Of a stretch of 64,000 nucleotides of DNA, positions 1-8,483 are shown in pieces (positions within the stretch are counted from its first letter, which is position 1; each line of letters begins with the position of its first letter). The position numbers and the translations under genes are program-made. Source of the stretch: Erythrobacter sp. (GTDB lineage: Bacteria > Pseudomonadota > Alphaproteobacteria > Sphingomonadales > Sphingomonadaceae); contig DAICXZ010000032.1 of NCBI GenBank assembly GCA_027311945.1, positions 1 through 64,000 on the forward strand. Reading direction: 5' to 3'. Under the pieces are notes generated by a model. The model had not been told where the DNA came from. It was given only the letters and a program-made list of their open reading frames with translations, and searched no databases.

Positions 1-66
1 TGGTTCCGGTCCGCGAACTCCCATACGGGCCCGCAGCACCAAAAGCTGCACCAGGAGGCCGGACAG

Positions 67-261
67 ATGGCAGCATCCGACTACGTGCCAAACCTCTCAA
101 AATACCGCTTGCATCCTGCGGGGCGTCCACAGATGGAAAGCAGGCAGCCTTCTTCGGGCGTGCTCGATGATAAAACGGAAATTCGCCGAAGAACGATGCC
201 TCTGCGGATCGATGCAGCAGATGCTTGCGAGTGGGGCCTTGGGCGTCGAATGGATCGATGA
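67..261 (+). CDS. possible small ORF of unknown function
   Basis: A 64-codon open frame that starts with ATG eight bases after a perfect AGGAGG (53-58), which is the only reason to list it. The product is basic and polar, has no signal peptide, membrane segment or motif I recognise, and ends 15 bases before the convergent diguanylate cyclase gene. It may equally be a chance frame or the tail of something starting outside the window. The first 276 bases hold nothing else I can support. Confidence 0.2.
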   Translation: MAASDYVPNLSKYRLHPAGRPQMESRQPSSGVLDDKTEIRRRTMPLRIDAADACEWGLGRRMDR

Positions 262-276
262 CCAACTATGCCGGTT

Positions 277-1242
277 TCAACAGCGGTCAGATTCCCGCGT
301 TCGCCCAAAACTTCTTTTGGTGGCGTAAAGCGCCGTGTCAGCCCTGACGAACAGTTCTTCGGCATCGTAGAAATAGGGATCGGTGGGAAAGGCGATACCG
401 CTTGAGGCGCTGACGGTGAACATGTGCTCCTGCCACAGAATGGGTGCACGCAAGCGGATCAGGGCGCGGTTGACGCGCGCTTCAATCGCCTCTGCTGGCT
501 CATCATTGCCAAGGATCACCGCGAACTCGTCGCCGCCGATCCTTGCGGTCAGCAGTGCATCTGGAAAGAACGAGGACAACCGTTCCGCGAATACCTTGAG
601 GCAGGCATCTCCCGCCAAATGGCCCCATCGGTCGTTGATCCCCTTGAAATCGTTCAGATCGAAAAGAACGAGCGCGCCGAGTGATGTGACGGCTGAGCGA
701 GTGCGCCCCGCATTAAGGAAACGGCTTTCGTAGATAGCGCGGTTGGCGAGGCCGGTAAGCGCGTCGTTCTCAGCCAGGCGCCGCAGCGCCTCCGAACGCA
801 GCTTTTCCTCGGTCACATCCTGCTTCAAGCCATGGAGGATGGGAGCGGCGTCGGCCGGACGGACCATCTCTGCGTGGATACGCATCCACCGCATTTCACC
901 ATCCGGACGCTTAACTTGAGCATCGAGAATGAAGCTGCCGCCTTGATCTATCGCTTCGGAGCGAAGCCTTTCCAGCTCATCGCGGGACTCCTCGGTGTAG
1001 AAATCAAGCACCTGTCGCCGATCGACAGCGGTTTCGTGTGGTAGCCCGAAGATATCGTAGACACCCGTGGTCCACGTCAGTCTGTTGTCGGAAAGGTTGC
1101 AGGACCATGCCCCCACCCTCGCCGAGGCCATGGCACGGTCGAGCAGCGGATCTACCCTGGCAGGCTGGCTTCGCAGCAAGGTGGGCGGTGTCTCGGTTTG
1201 CGCGCGAAAGGGCAGCTCGGCCTGCTGGATAAGCATCGACAT
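277..1242 (-). CDS. PAS-GGDEF diguanylate cyclase
   Basis: Predicted to make the second messenger cyclic di-GMP from two GTP in response to a signal sensed by an N-terminal PAS domain. Residues about 35-145 form a PAS fold with a PAC-like end (GLKQDVTEEK), followed by the typical linker ENDALTGLANR that opens a GGDEF domain. The catalytic motif GGDEF is intact at residues 236-240. The RxxD inhibitory I-site expected just upstream of GGDEF is absent (PDAL occupies that place), so product inhibition is probably lost. No membrane segment is visible, so the enzyme should be cytosolic. It is a single gene facing downstream of the mscS-like gene on the same strand. Confidence 0.88.
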   Translation of the reverse strand: MSMLIQQAELPFRAQTETPPTLLRSQPARVDPLLDRAMASARVGAWSCNLSDNRLTWTTGVYDIFGLPHETAVDRRQVLDFYTEESRDELERLRSEAIDQGGSFILDAQVKRPDGEMRWMRIHAEMVRPADAAPILHGLKQDVTEEKLRSEALRRLAENDALTGLANRAIYESRFLNAGRTRSAVTSLGALVLFDLNDFKGINDRWGHLAGDACLKVFAERLSSFFPDALLTARIGGDEFAVILGNDEPAEAIEARVNRALIRLRAPILWQEHMFTVSASSGIAFPTDPYFYDAEELFVRADTALYATKRSFGRTRESDRC

Positions 1243-1347
1243 GATGTGTCCATATTCGGGTGTGTCTTAAAAGACTGTGTCCAAGGCCTGGGCATTGGCA
1301 TCTCGACGGCGGAACTCGGGCCGCAAACGGACGTCACCAGATAAGCT

Positions 1348-2463
1348 TCAACCTTCCCCACCCATCTGCGCCAGCGCCTCAGCCGAAGGCGCGCCCAGCG
1401 GCTTGCCATCCGCGCCCACCGAGATAACCCGCGAACGCACCAGCGCCTCGGGCATTTCTGCCGCCAGCCATTGGATCAGCGCCTCGCGCACATCGCAGCG
1501 CAGGTCATAGAGCGTGGGCGAATCCTTCGCTGTCATCAGCAGGCGCACCTCGATGGCGTCGCGGGTCAGGTCCGTCACCTGCATGTGCTTCACGCGCCCG
1601 TCCCAGCGTGTGTTGCTCTCCACCAGTTCCAGAAACTTGGCGCGGATCGGGTCGAGTTTGGTTGCCGGATCGACATAGAGATAGACCGTGCCCAGCAATT
1701 GCGCGGTGGTCTTGGTCCAGTTCTGGAATATTTCGTCGAGGAACTTGGAGGTCGGCACCACCAGCCGCCGCTCGTCCCATACCTTCACCACCACATAGGT
1801 GGTGCGGATATCCTCGATCCAGCCCCATTCGCCGCCGATAATCACCGCATCGCCCAGCCGGATCGGCTCGGTCAGCGCCATCTGCACGCCCGCGATCAGC
1901 GACTTCAGCGCCGGTTGCGCCGCCGCGCCCACCGCCAGCGCGGCCAGCCCCGCCGAGGCCATCAGCGTCACCCCGATATCGCGCACGCCGGGGATCGAAA
2001 GCAGCATCAGGCCCACGGTGATGAAGATCACTACGAAGGTGCCGATGCGTGAGAGGATGCGCAGCCGTGTCTGCTTCTGGCGCGCGCGCAGGTTGTCCTC
2101 GGCATCGAGGTCGAGGTGCATTTCGGCCGATTTGACCAATGCATGCAGGATAGCGAGCGCCATCCAGCCGATCAGCGCGGGCATCACGAAACCGGCAATT
2201 TTCTCCCACGCGCTTTCGAGCACAGGCGTCTCGCGCGCCGCCAGAACGAGGCCGAGCGCTGCCATCGACCAGCGCGAAGGGCTGCGTAGCGAGCTGACGA
2301 TCGCGCCGTCGGACAGGCTCTTGCTTGAACGCGTGATGCGGGTGAGAACGCCGAAGATCAGCCAGTGCACGATCAGGGCCACGGTAATGCCGACAGACCC
2401 GTAAATCAGCGCCTCGCCAATCTGCGGCCAGCTTACGGATACCCTGTCGGCTAGCTGTTGCAT
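1348..2463 (-). CDS. MscS-family small-conductance mechanosensitive channel
   Basis: Inner-membrane channel of the MscS family, which opens under membrane tension to release solutes during hypo-osmotic shock. The 371-residue protein has N-terminal hydrophobic segments (about 18-38, 65-80, 90-108, 137-155) and then the pore helix region rich in Gly and Ala (LMASAGLAALAVGAAAQPALKSLIAG), followed by the beta domain motif IRLGDAVIIGGEWGWIEDI typical of MscS. The cytoplasmic C-terminal domain is complete. The start has a GGAG box seven bases upstream. It lies 53 bases after polA on the same strand, so it is probably co-transcribed with it. Confidence 0.9.
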   Translation of the reverse strand: MQQLADRVSVSWPQIGEALIYGSVGITVALIVHWLIFGVLTRITRSSKSLSDGAIVSSLRSPSRWSMAALGLVLAARETPVLESAWEKIAGFVMPALIGWMALAILHALVKSAEMHLDLDAEDNLRARQKQTRLRILSRIGTFVVIFITVGLMLLSIPGVRDIGVTLMASAGLAALAVGAAAQPALKSLIAGVQMALTEPIRLGDAVIIGGEWGWIEDIRTTYVVVKVWDERRLVVPTSKFLDEIFQNWTKTTAQLLGTVYLYVDPATKLDPIRAKFLELVESNTRWDGRVKHMQVTDLTRDAIEVRLLMTAKDSPTLYDLRCDVREALIQWLAAEMPEALVRSRVISVGADGKPLGAPSAEALAQMGGEG

Positions 2464-2516
2464 TGCTCCAAGCTAAGCATGTTGCGTTGCAACATCAACC
2501 CGCGTCGGCCCGCTTG

Positions 2517-5351
2517 CTAGTGCGCCGCATCCCAGCTTTCCCCGTGGCCGATCTCGACCCCGAGCGGAACGCTGATGCTCACCGACGGCGCGGCTGCCCC
2601 CTCCATCACCGCGCGGATGACCTTGCTCGCCGCTTCCACATCGCCTTCTGGCAGCTCGAACACCAGCTCGTCGTGGACCTGCAGCAGCATCCGCACTTGC
2701 GGAAGGCCTGCCTCGGCCAGAGCAGGCAACATCCGCGCCATGGCGCGCTTGATGATATCGGCGCAGGTGCCCTGGATCGGCGCGTTGATCGCGGCGCGCT
2801 CGGAGCCTTGCCGCTCGGCCTGGTTCTTCGAATTGATGCGCGGGAACCACGTTTTTCTGCCGAACAGCGTTTCCGAATAACCCCTCTCGCGCACCCTTTC
2901 GAGCGTCTCGGCGATATAGCGCTGGATGCCGGGGAAGCGCTGGAAATAGCGGTCGATCATGGCCTGGGCCTCGTCGGGTTCGACCTTGAGGCGGCCCGCC
3001 AGCCCCCAGCGCGAGATGCCGTAAAGGATCGCGAAATTGATCGTCTTGGCGGCGGCGCGGGTGTCGCGGGTGACCTCGCCGTACATCTCCTGCGCGGTGC
3101 GGGCGTGGATGTCCTCGCCGTTGGCGAAGGCCTCTTTCAGGGCGGGCACGTCGGCCATGTGTGCAGCGAGACGCAGTTCGATCTGCGAATAGTCCGCCGC
3201 CAGCAGCACATTGCCCTCATCCGCTACGAAAGCCTTGCGGATCTCGCGCCCGATTTCGGTGCGGATCGGGATGTTCTGCAGGTTCGGATCGGTGCTGGAA
3301 AGCCGCCCGGTCTGCGCGCCGACGAGGCTGTAGCTGGTGTGGACGCGGCCCGTGTTTGGCTTGATCGCGGCCTGCAGTGCGTCAGTGTAAGTGGACTTGA
3401 GCTTCGACAGCTGCCGCCATTCGAGCACCTTGTCGGCAATCTCGGCCCCTTCGCCCGAAAGCTTTTCGAGAATGGCCTGATCGGTCGAATATTGCCCGCT
3501 CTTGCCCTTGCGCCCGCCCTTGTAGCCGAGCTTGTCGAACAGGATATCGCCCAGCTGCTTGGGGCTGCCGATGGTGAACTCCTGCCCGGCGAGTTCGTGC
3601 ACTTCGCCCTCGATCCGCGCGATTTCGATGGCGAAGCGTTCGGACAGTTTGGCCAGCGCCGCACGGTCGACTTTGATGCCTTCGCGCTCCATCCCGGCGA
3701 TCACGGCGATCAGCGGGCGGTCCACCCGCTGGTAAATCCGCGTTGCGCCTTCGCCCGGCAGGCGGTGACGCATGATCTGGTGGAGCCGCCAAGTGACATC
3801 GGCATCCTCGGCGGCATATTCCGTCGCCTTGTCGAGCGGGACTTCGCCGAAGGGGATCGCCTTTTTGCCCGTGCCGCAGACGTCCTTGAACTTCATGGTG
3901 GTGTGGCCGAGGTGGCGTTCGGCCAGTTCGTCCATGCCGTGGCCGCCGCCGATCCCGTCTTCGGAGCGGCCTGCGTCCATTGCGAAGCTCATCACCATGG
4001 TGTCGTCGATCGGGGCGACCGTTATGCCGTGCCGAGCGAGCACGGTGAGGTCGTACTTGACGTTCTGCCCGACCTTTAGGACGGCATCGCTTTGGAGCAG
4101 CGGCTTCAGCGCCGCCAGCGCTGGCTCGCGCGAGACCTGTTCAGGCTTTTCGGCGAACATGTCGCTGCCGCCATGGGCGAGCGGGATGTAGCAGGCATCG
4201 TTCGGCCCCAGCGCGAGGCTGACCCCGACGAGGTCGGCCTGCATCGAATCGAGCGCCGAGGTTTCGGTGTCCAACGCCACTTCGCGCGCGGCGAAGGCAC
4301 GAGTAATCCAGTGCTCCAGCCGCTCCATCGTCTGCACGCATTCGTAGGCAGAGCGGTCGACCGCGGGCCATTCGGGCAGCTCCTGCGCATTGCCGATCGC
4401 CGATGAGGCCTCTCCCGCGCGCTCTGCCTTGGCGGGGTTGAGGTTGGTGGGGCGGCCAGGGCTGCCCGCGCCCGCGCCCAGCCGCTTGAGCAGCGAATTA
4501 AACCCGTGCACCCGCAGGAACTCGGCCAAGGGATCGACCGGGATGCCGCTCAGCTTCATGTCTTCGAGCGCTACGGGCAGGGTGCAGTCGCTCTTCAGCT
4601 CGACCAGCTCGCGGCTGAGCATGGCCATGTCGCGGCCCTCGAGCAGCCGCTCCTTGAGCTTCGACGTTTTCATGCCCGGTGCTGCATCGAGCGCGGCGGC
4701 CAGCGAGCCGTTCTCGGCGATCAGCTTGGTCGCGGTCTTCGGGCCGATGCCGTAGATGCCGGGGATGTTGTCGACACTGTCGCCCATCAGCGCGAGCACG
4801 TCGCCGACCAGCTCCGGCCCCACGCCGAACTTCTCTTCCACCTCGGGGATGTAAATCCGCGCGTCCTTCATGGTGTCTAGCATGTCGATGCGAGCGCCGT
4901 TTTCCTCGCCCACCAGCTGCATCAGGTCCTTGTCGGAGGAGACGATGGTCACGTCCCAGCCTTCGCGCTGGGCGGCGCGGGCATAGGAGGCGATCAGGTC
5001 GTCGGCCTCGAACCCTTCCTCCTCGATGCAGGGCAGCGAGAAGGCGCGGGTGGCATCGCGGATCAGGGGGAACTGCGGCTTGAGGTCCTCGGGCGGGGGC
5101 GGGCGATTGGCCTTGTACTGGTCGTAAAGCTCGTTGCGGAACGAGTGGCTCGACTTGTCGAGAATCACCGCGAGATGGGTCGGCCCGTCGGCCTTGTCGA
5201 GATCGTCGGCCAGCTTCCACAGCATGGTGGTATAGCCGTAGACCGCGCCCACCGGCGTGCCTTCGGGATTGGTGAGCGGGGGGAGCCGGTGATAGGCGCG
5301 GAAGATATAGGCCGAACCGTCGACCAGATAGAGATGTTGCTTGTCGGCCAT
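2517..5351 (-). CDS. polA: DNA polymerase I
   Basis: Replication and repair polymerase that removes RNA primers and fills gaps. The 944-residue protein has all three domains: an N-terminal 5' nuclease (about 1-290, with DSVDNIPGIYGIGPKTA), a 3'-5' exonuclease in which the catalytic DxE is kept (D361-T-E363), and the polymerase domain with motif A (LLAADYSQIELR), motif B (KTINFAILYG) and motif C (QVHDELVFE). Proofreading is therefore probably active, unlike in some bacterial Pol I enzymes. The start chosen is the ATG giving MADKQHLYLVDGSAYIFRA, where family similarity begins; an upstream in-frame start would add 29 unlikely residues. The mscS-like gene follows. Confidence 0.97.
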   Translation of the reverse strand: MADKQHLYLVDGSAYIFRAYHRLPPLTNPEGTPVGAVYGYTTMLWKLADDLDKADGPTHLAVILDKSSHSFRNELYDQYKANRPPPPEDLKPQFPLIRDATRAFSLPCIEEEGFEADDLIASYARAAQREGWDVTIVSSDKDLMQLVGEENGARIDMLDTMKDARIYIPEVEEKFGVGPELVGDVLALMGDSVDNIPGIYGIGPKTATKLIAENGSLAAALDAAPGMKTSKLKERLLEGRDMAMLSRELVELKSDCTLPVALEDMKLSGIPVDPLAEFLRVHGFNSLLKRLGAGAGSPGRPTNLNPAKAERAGEASSAIGNAQELPEWPAVDRSAYECVQTMERLEHWITRAFAAREVALDTETSALDSMQADLVGVSLALGPNDACYIPLAHGGSDMFAEKPEQVSREPALAALKPLLQSDAVLKVGQNVKYDLTVLARHGITVAPIDDTMVMSFAMDAGRSEDGIGGGHGMDELAERHLGHTTMKFKDVCGTGKKAIPFGEVPLDKATEYAAEDADVTWRLHQIMRHRLPGEGATRIYQRVDRPLIAVIAGMEREGIKVDRAALAKLSERFAIEIARIEGEVHELAGQEFTIGSPKQLGDILFDKLGYKGGRKGKSGQYSTDQAILEKLSGEGAEIADKVLEWRQLSKLKSTYTDALQAAIKPNTGRVHTSYSLVGAQTGRLSSTDPNLQNIPIRTEIGREIRKAFVADEGNVLLAADYSQIELRLAAHMADVPALKEAFANGEDIHARTAQEMYGEVTRDTRAAAKTINFAILYGISRWGLAGRLKVEPDEAQAMIDRYFQRFPGIQRYIAETLERVRERGYSETLFGRKTWFPRINSKNQAERQGSERAAINAPIQGTCADIIKRAMARMLPALAEAGLPQVRMLLQVHDELVFELPEGDVEAASKVIRAVMEGAAAPSVSISVPLGVEIGHGESWDAAH

Positions 5352-5597
5352 GCGCGCGGTGCTAGCACGCGGCTTGCGGGCGGTCAGCCGCAAAGAATCG
5401 TCAGCAGGCGATTGGCCGAAATCTGCCATTTTTGCCATAATTCCGCCATGTTCGCGGCTCGGCTCGCCGCATTGTTGCCTTATTCTTCTTGCGCGGACCA
5501 GATTGTGGCCTTATTTGGGCAGCCAGAGCGAGCGCTTTGCCGCTCTGGTCCGGCACCTGCCTGGCCATGATTTCTCTGTTTTTGGGGATTTATTATT

Positions 5598-5840
5598 ATG
5601 CGCAAGATCATCCTCGCCGCCGCCGCTGCTGGCGCTGCCCTGACTCTCTCGGCTTGCTCGGAAGGCGCCGACGAAGCCGTCGACAGCTCGATGGCTGACG
5701 CTGAAGCCAATGCCGACGCCGGCATGGAAATGGTTGATTCGGCTGCTGACTCGGCCATGGAAATGGTTGATTCGGCTGCTGACTCGGGCATGGCCGCTGT
5801 GGACTCGGCTGCTGAAGCCGTGGACAGCGCTGCCGAGTAA
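5598..5840 (+). CDS. small acidic repeat-containing lipoprotein
   Basis: An 80-residue exported protein of unknown function. The first 20 residues form a lipoprotein signal peptide ending in the lipobox LSAC, so the mature protein should be lipid-anchored at Cys20. The rest is almost only Ala, Asp, Ser, Glu, Met and Val, built on a repeated unit MEMVDSAADS(A/G), and is strongly acidic and probably helical or disordered. The unit is duplicated at DNA level (see the repeat at 5724-5789). A strong hairpin terminator follows. A GGGGA box lies before the ATG. A second 80-residue acidic lipoprotein of the same design lies at 15678-15920. No family name is recognised. Confidence 0.75.
   Translation: MRKIILAAAAAGAALTLSACSEGADEAVDSSMADAEANADAGMEMVDSAADSAMEMVDSAADSGMAAVDSAAEAVDSAAE
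5724..5789 (+). repeat. 33-bp in-frame tandem duplication
   Basis: Two adjacent 33-base units, 5724-5756 and 5757-5789, each reading ATG GAA ATG GTT GAT TCG GCT GCT GAC TCG then GCC or GGC. They differ at a single base, and a third, shorter and more diverged unit follows (5790-5819). The near identity suggests a recent slippage duplication that lengthens the lipoprotein by 11 residues. Confidence 0.95.
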
Positions 5841-5863
5841 TTTCTTACTCAGCGTGTTACGCG

Positions 5864-5896
5864 AAGGGGCGCGACCTGCGGGTCGCGCCCCTTTTC
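5864..5896 (+). terminator. rho-independent terminator after the small lipoprotein gene
   Basis: A perfect 13-base-pair stem (AAGGGGCGCGACC at 5864-5876 with its complement at 5881-5893) closes a four-base loop and runs into CTTTTC. It sits 23 bases after the lipoprotein stop, between two convergent genes. The T-run is on the plus strand only. Confidence 0.9.
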
Positions 5897-5956
5897 GTTT
5901 GTGCGCCTGATATGTGATTGGGCCAGCCGCACGAGGTGGCGGCCCGGAAAGCCGGA

Positions 5957-6973
5957 TCAGTTGGCGTTCGCCGCGTTGCCGTAGGTGGCGTTGGCGAACT
6001 GGGGACCAGCTGACGAATAGCCATCGTAAATCGCCCGCGCGATCGAGGCGATGCGCTGCTCACGGTTGCCGCGTGAGCCCTGACCGGTAACATAGATTGC
6101 CACCACGTAGGAGCGGCCATCGGGCGCGGTGATAATGCCGATGTCGCTCGAGGTGTTGTTGAGCGATCCGGTCTTGTGCGCCACGCTCACATCGTCGGGC
6201 ATCTGGCCGCGAATGCGGCGCACGCCGGTGCGGCAGCGCGCCATCGCATCGAGGATGACCTCGCGGCTTTCCGCCGACAGCCACCGGCCCTGGTAAAGCC
6301 CGGTCAACAGTTCCACCATCGTTTCGGGCGTGGCGCTGTCGCGCATGTCGATGTGCTGGGCCGGGTCGAATTCGCCGTCGTCGCGCACCAGCGTGGCAAT
6401 ATCGCGGGTCAGTTCGAAATCTTCGAGCCCGGCGCGGCGCACCCAGTCGTTCACCGCATCCGGCCCGCCTACTGCCGCGAGCAAGGCATCGGTCGCAGGG
6501 TTGGAGCTGCGCGTCAGCATCAGGTCAATCAGCTGCAGCGCCGACATGTATTCGCCCTTGCGCACCGGTGCGGTGGAGGTGGAGAACGGGGTCGAGCGGA
6601 CCGACCACAGGAGCGGGAACTCGCTGGTCAGGCTCCATTTGCCTTGCTCCACGCCTTCCATATAGGTCGCGGCGATGGCGATCTTGCTGGTACTGGCCAT
6701 GGGGAAGCGCTGGTCGCCCAGCACGGAAATCTCGCGACCGGTCGAAAGATCCAGCGCAGCAACACCGATACGGCCCGCGCTGCCATCGGCAAGCCGGGCG
6801 ATCTGTTGGGCAAGCGGATCGGAATAGTCGGGGTTGAACTCGCGCGGTGCGCGTATTTCGGTGCCGAAAGCGCTGTCGAACGCGGTCTCGAAATCGTTGG
6901 CCTGCGCCGCCGAGAGCGGAGCGACGGCGAGCGAGGCGATGGCTGCGAGGCGTGTAATCAGGTTTCTGGTCAT
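5957..6973 (-). CDS. class A beta-lactamase-fold serine hydrolase
   Basis: Exported serine hydrolase of the class A beta-lactamase superfamily, 338 residues from the ATG giving a signal peptide MTRNLITRLAAIASLAVA...AQA. The active-site serine motif STSK is at 94-97, an SxN motif (SSN) at 156-158 and KTG at 267-269, all in the right order and spacing. In the omega loop, where classical enzymes carry E166-x-x-x-N170 (ExxLN), this protein reads LTRDIATLV, so the deacylating glutamate appears missing. It may be a poor lactamase, a penicillin-binding or peptidase-like enzyme, or use another base. A longer frame starting at TTG adds 41 residues without a signal and is less likely. Confidence 0.8.
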   Translation of the reverse strand: MTRNLITRLAAIASLAVAPLSAAQANDFETAFDSAFGTEIRAPREFNPDYSDPLAQQIARLADGSAGRIGVAALDLSTGREISVLGDQRFPMASTSKIAIAATYMEGVEQGKWSLTSEFPLLWSVRSTPFSTSTAPVRKGEYMSALQLIDLMLTRSSNPATDALLAAVGGPDAVNDWVRRAGLEDFELTRDIATLVRDDGEFDPAQHIDMRDSATPETMVELLTGLYQGRWLSAESREVILDAMARCRTGVRRIRGQMPDDVSVAHKTGSLNNTSSDIGIITAPDGRSYVVAIYVTGQGSRGNREQRIASIARAIYDGYSSAGPQFANATYGNAANAN

Positions 6974-7133
6974 ATAGGCAGTTTCCACGTTACGCCTTGT
7001 TGATACCTTAACAAGGAGGGACGCAAATCCCACGGTACGACGAATCGAGCCTAAATTTCGTCGGAATGACGGAACTGTCGCAGCAGGGGCCGACAAATTG
7101 CTGTGTATCGGCCCCTTGCAAAGTCATTATGAA

Positions 7134-7541
7134 TCAAGCGCGAGCAATAGCCTGGCCAACCGCTTCAAGGCTTTCGTTGGCGATGGCCTTGTCGATCTCG
7201 CCGATCAGGCAGGCTTGCAGTTCCTTGTGATAGTGCCGCCGCATTTCGCCGAGTGACTTGGGATCGGCAATTACGATGAGCTCACCCAGCTTGCCGTCCA
7301 GCGCCTGTCCATTCAGATATTCAGCCACTGCTGCGGCATGGGCCAGCTCTTCCAGATCGCTGCTGCCACTGCGACGACCGACGTCATCCTGGTCGCGCAC
7401 GCCGGCGCTGTAGTTCGTCGTTTCGAGGCTGGGCGTGGCGACCACGCTCAGCTTTGGTTCGAACGGCTGGCCGTCGTTGCGGGCGAGCACAAATCTCTCG
7501 CCATCCACGAGTGCGACATGGGCCTTGTGCGGACACTTCAT
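7134..7541 (-). CDS. host-attachment-family protein
   Basis: A 135-residue cytosolic protein resembling the family annotated as 'protein required for attachment to host cells' (the AtsE/CMGC-type attachment domain known from Agrobacterium and widespread in free-living alphaproteobacteria). The opening MKCPHKAHVALVDGERFVLARN matches the usual family start, and the C-terminal part LGELIVIADPKSLGEMR-HYHKELQ is also typical. The start is chosen for that reason and for a GGAGAG box ten bases upstream; an earlier ATG would add 13 residues. Its biochemical function is not known. It stands alone between the hydrolase and the methyltransferase-like gene. Confidence 0.7.
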   Translation of the reverse strand: MKCPHKAHVALVDGERFVLARNDGQPFEPKLSVVATPSLETTNYSAGVRDQDDVGRRSGSSDLEELAHAAAVAEYLNGQALDGKLGELIVIADPKSLGEMRRHYHKELQACLIGEIDKAIANESLEAVGQAIARA

Positions 7542-7636
7542 AATCCGGGTCTCTCCTTCGGTCTGCTTTCCCGTATTCAACGATCGGCAGGCCGAAGGGG
7601 TCCGAGATTTTCCGCTTTCCGGCTTTGGTGAGCGTC

Positions 7637-8422
7637 TTATTCGGGCTTGCGCAGGCGCCAGGCGAACTGGTCGGTGTTGCCGCGGATCGCATCGTCGAAG
7701 ACATTGGCCTCGTGCGGATCGCCGGGCTGGGCGTAGAGGTCGCTTTCTTCTTCCAGCACGAAGCCGGCATCGGTCAGCGCCTTGAGCGCCAGTTCGGCGT
7801 CCATCCGGTGCAGCTTTTCTGCTGCATCGAGGCCGCCGCCGTCGGCTGCGACATGGTCGACCACCACCAGGGTGCCACCCGGCTTTAGCGAATCGTAAAG
7901 GTTCGCAATCGCCTTTTCTGCAGTGCCTTCGGGCATTTCAGGAATGAACAGGTCATGCAGGTTCATCACCGTGATGATCGTGTCGAGCGGCTCTGGCCAG
8001 CCTGGCTCGGCAATCGGCGCGCGCAGGGGGAATACGCGCACCGGTTCGCCCTGATCGTTGGCGTAGGGCGCAATCGCGGCATCCTGCTCATCGGCATATT
8101 CGGGGCGGAAGTCGATAAACTCGGTCGGCTGGAAGGCATAGACCTTGCCGTCGGCCCCCACGGCGGTGGCAAGAAGGCGGGTCACATAGCCGCCGCCCAT
8201 GATGTAGTCGCCCACGGCCTCGCCCTTGTCGATCTGCGCGAAGGCGAGCAGCTCGGCTGGCTTGCGCTTCGCATCGTACTGTTGGTCTTCGCTGCGTGAG
8301 ATATCGGTGACGGCCTGCATATACTTGCGGGCCGGGTCTTGCGTAGGCTCGGGCGTTGGCTCTTCACTGCCGCAGGAGGCCAGAGCCGTGGCGGCGAGCG
8401 CCGCGAACATAAGTTTGCGCAT
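7637..8422 (-). CDS. lipoprotein with class I methyltransferase-like fold
   Basis: A 261-residue protein that begins with a lipoprotein signal (MRKLMFAALAATALASC, lipobox LASC) and continues as a Rossmann-type SAM methyltransferase of the COG4798 kind. The glycine-rich nucleotide loop is GDYIMGGGYVTRLLATAVGADGKVYA, and the post-loop motif YDSLKPGGTLVVVDH is clear. The combination is odd because SAM is not expected outside the cytoplasm; related predicted methyltransferases with signal peptides occur in sphingomonads, and their substrate is unknown. An upstream frame of 72 residues is rich in Cys, Trp and Arg and is rejected. The APC permease gene begins 1.3 kb upstream on the same strand. Confidence 0.75.
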   Translation of the reverse strand: MRKLMFAALAATALASCGSEEPTPEPTQDPARKYMQAVTDISRSEDQQYDAKRKPAELLAFAQIDKGEAVGDYIMGGGYVTRLLATAVGADGKVYAFQPTEFIDFRPEYADEQDAAIAPYANDQGEPVRVFPLRAPIAEPGWPEPLDTIITVMNLHDLFIPEMPEGTAEKAIANLYDSLKPGGTLVVVDHVAADGGGLDAAEKLHRMDAELALKALTDAGFVLEEESDLYAQPGDPHEANVFDDAIRGNTDQFAWRLRKPE

Positions 8423-8483
8423 TTCGTATCCCCTCTCGTTGTTGTTGAGGGGGAGGCTAGTCCGAAACAGACAAAGCGCAAGC

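Noticed and set aside
2463-4079. 538-codon open frame antisense to polA
   Set aside because: Overlaps the polymerase and exonuclease domains of polA on the other strand and has no recognisable domain.
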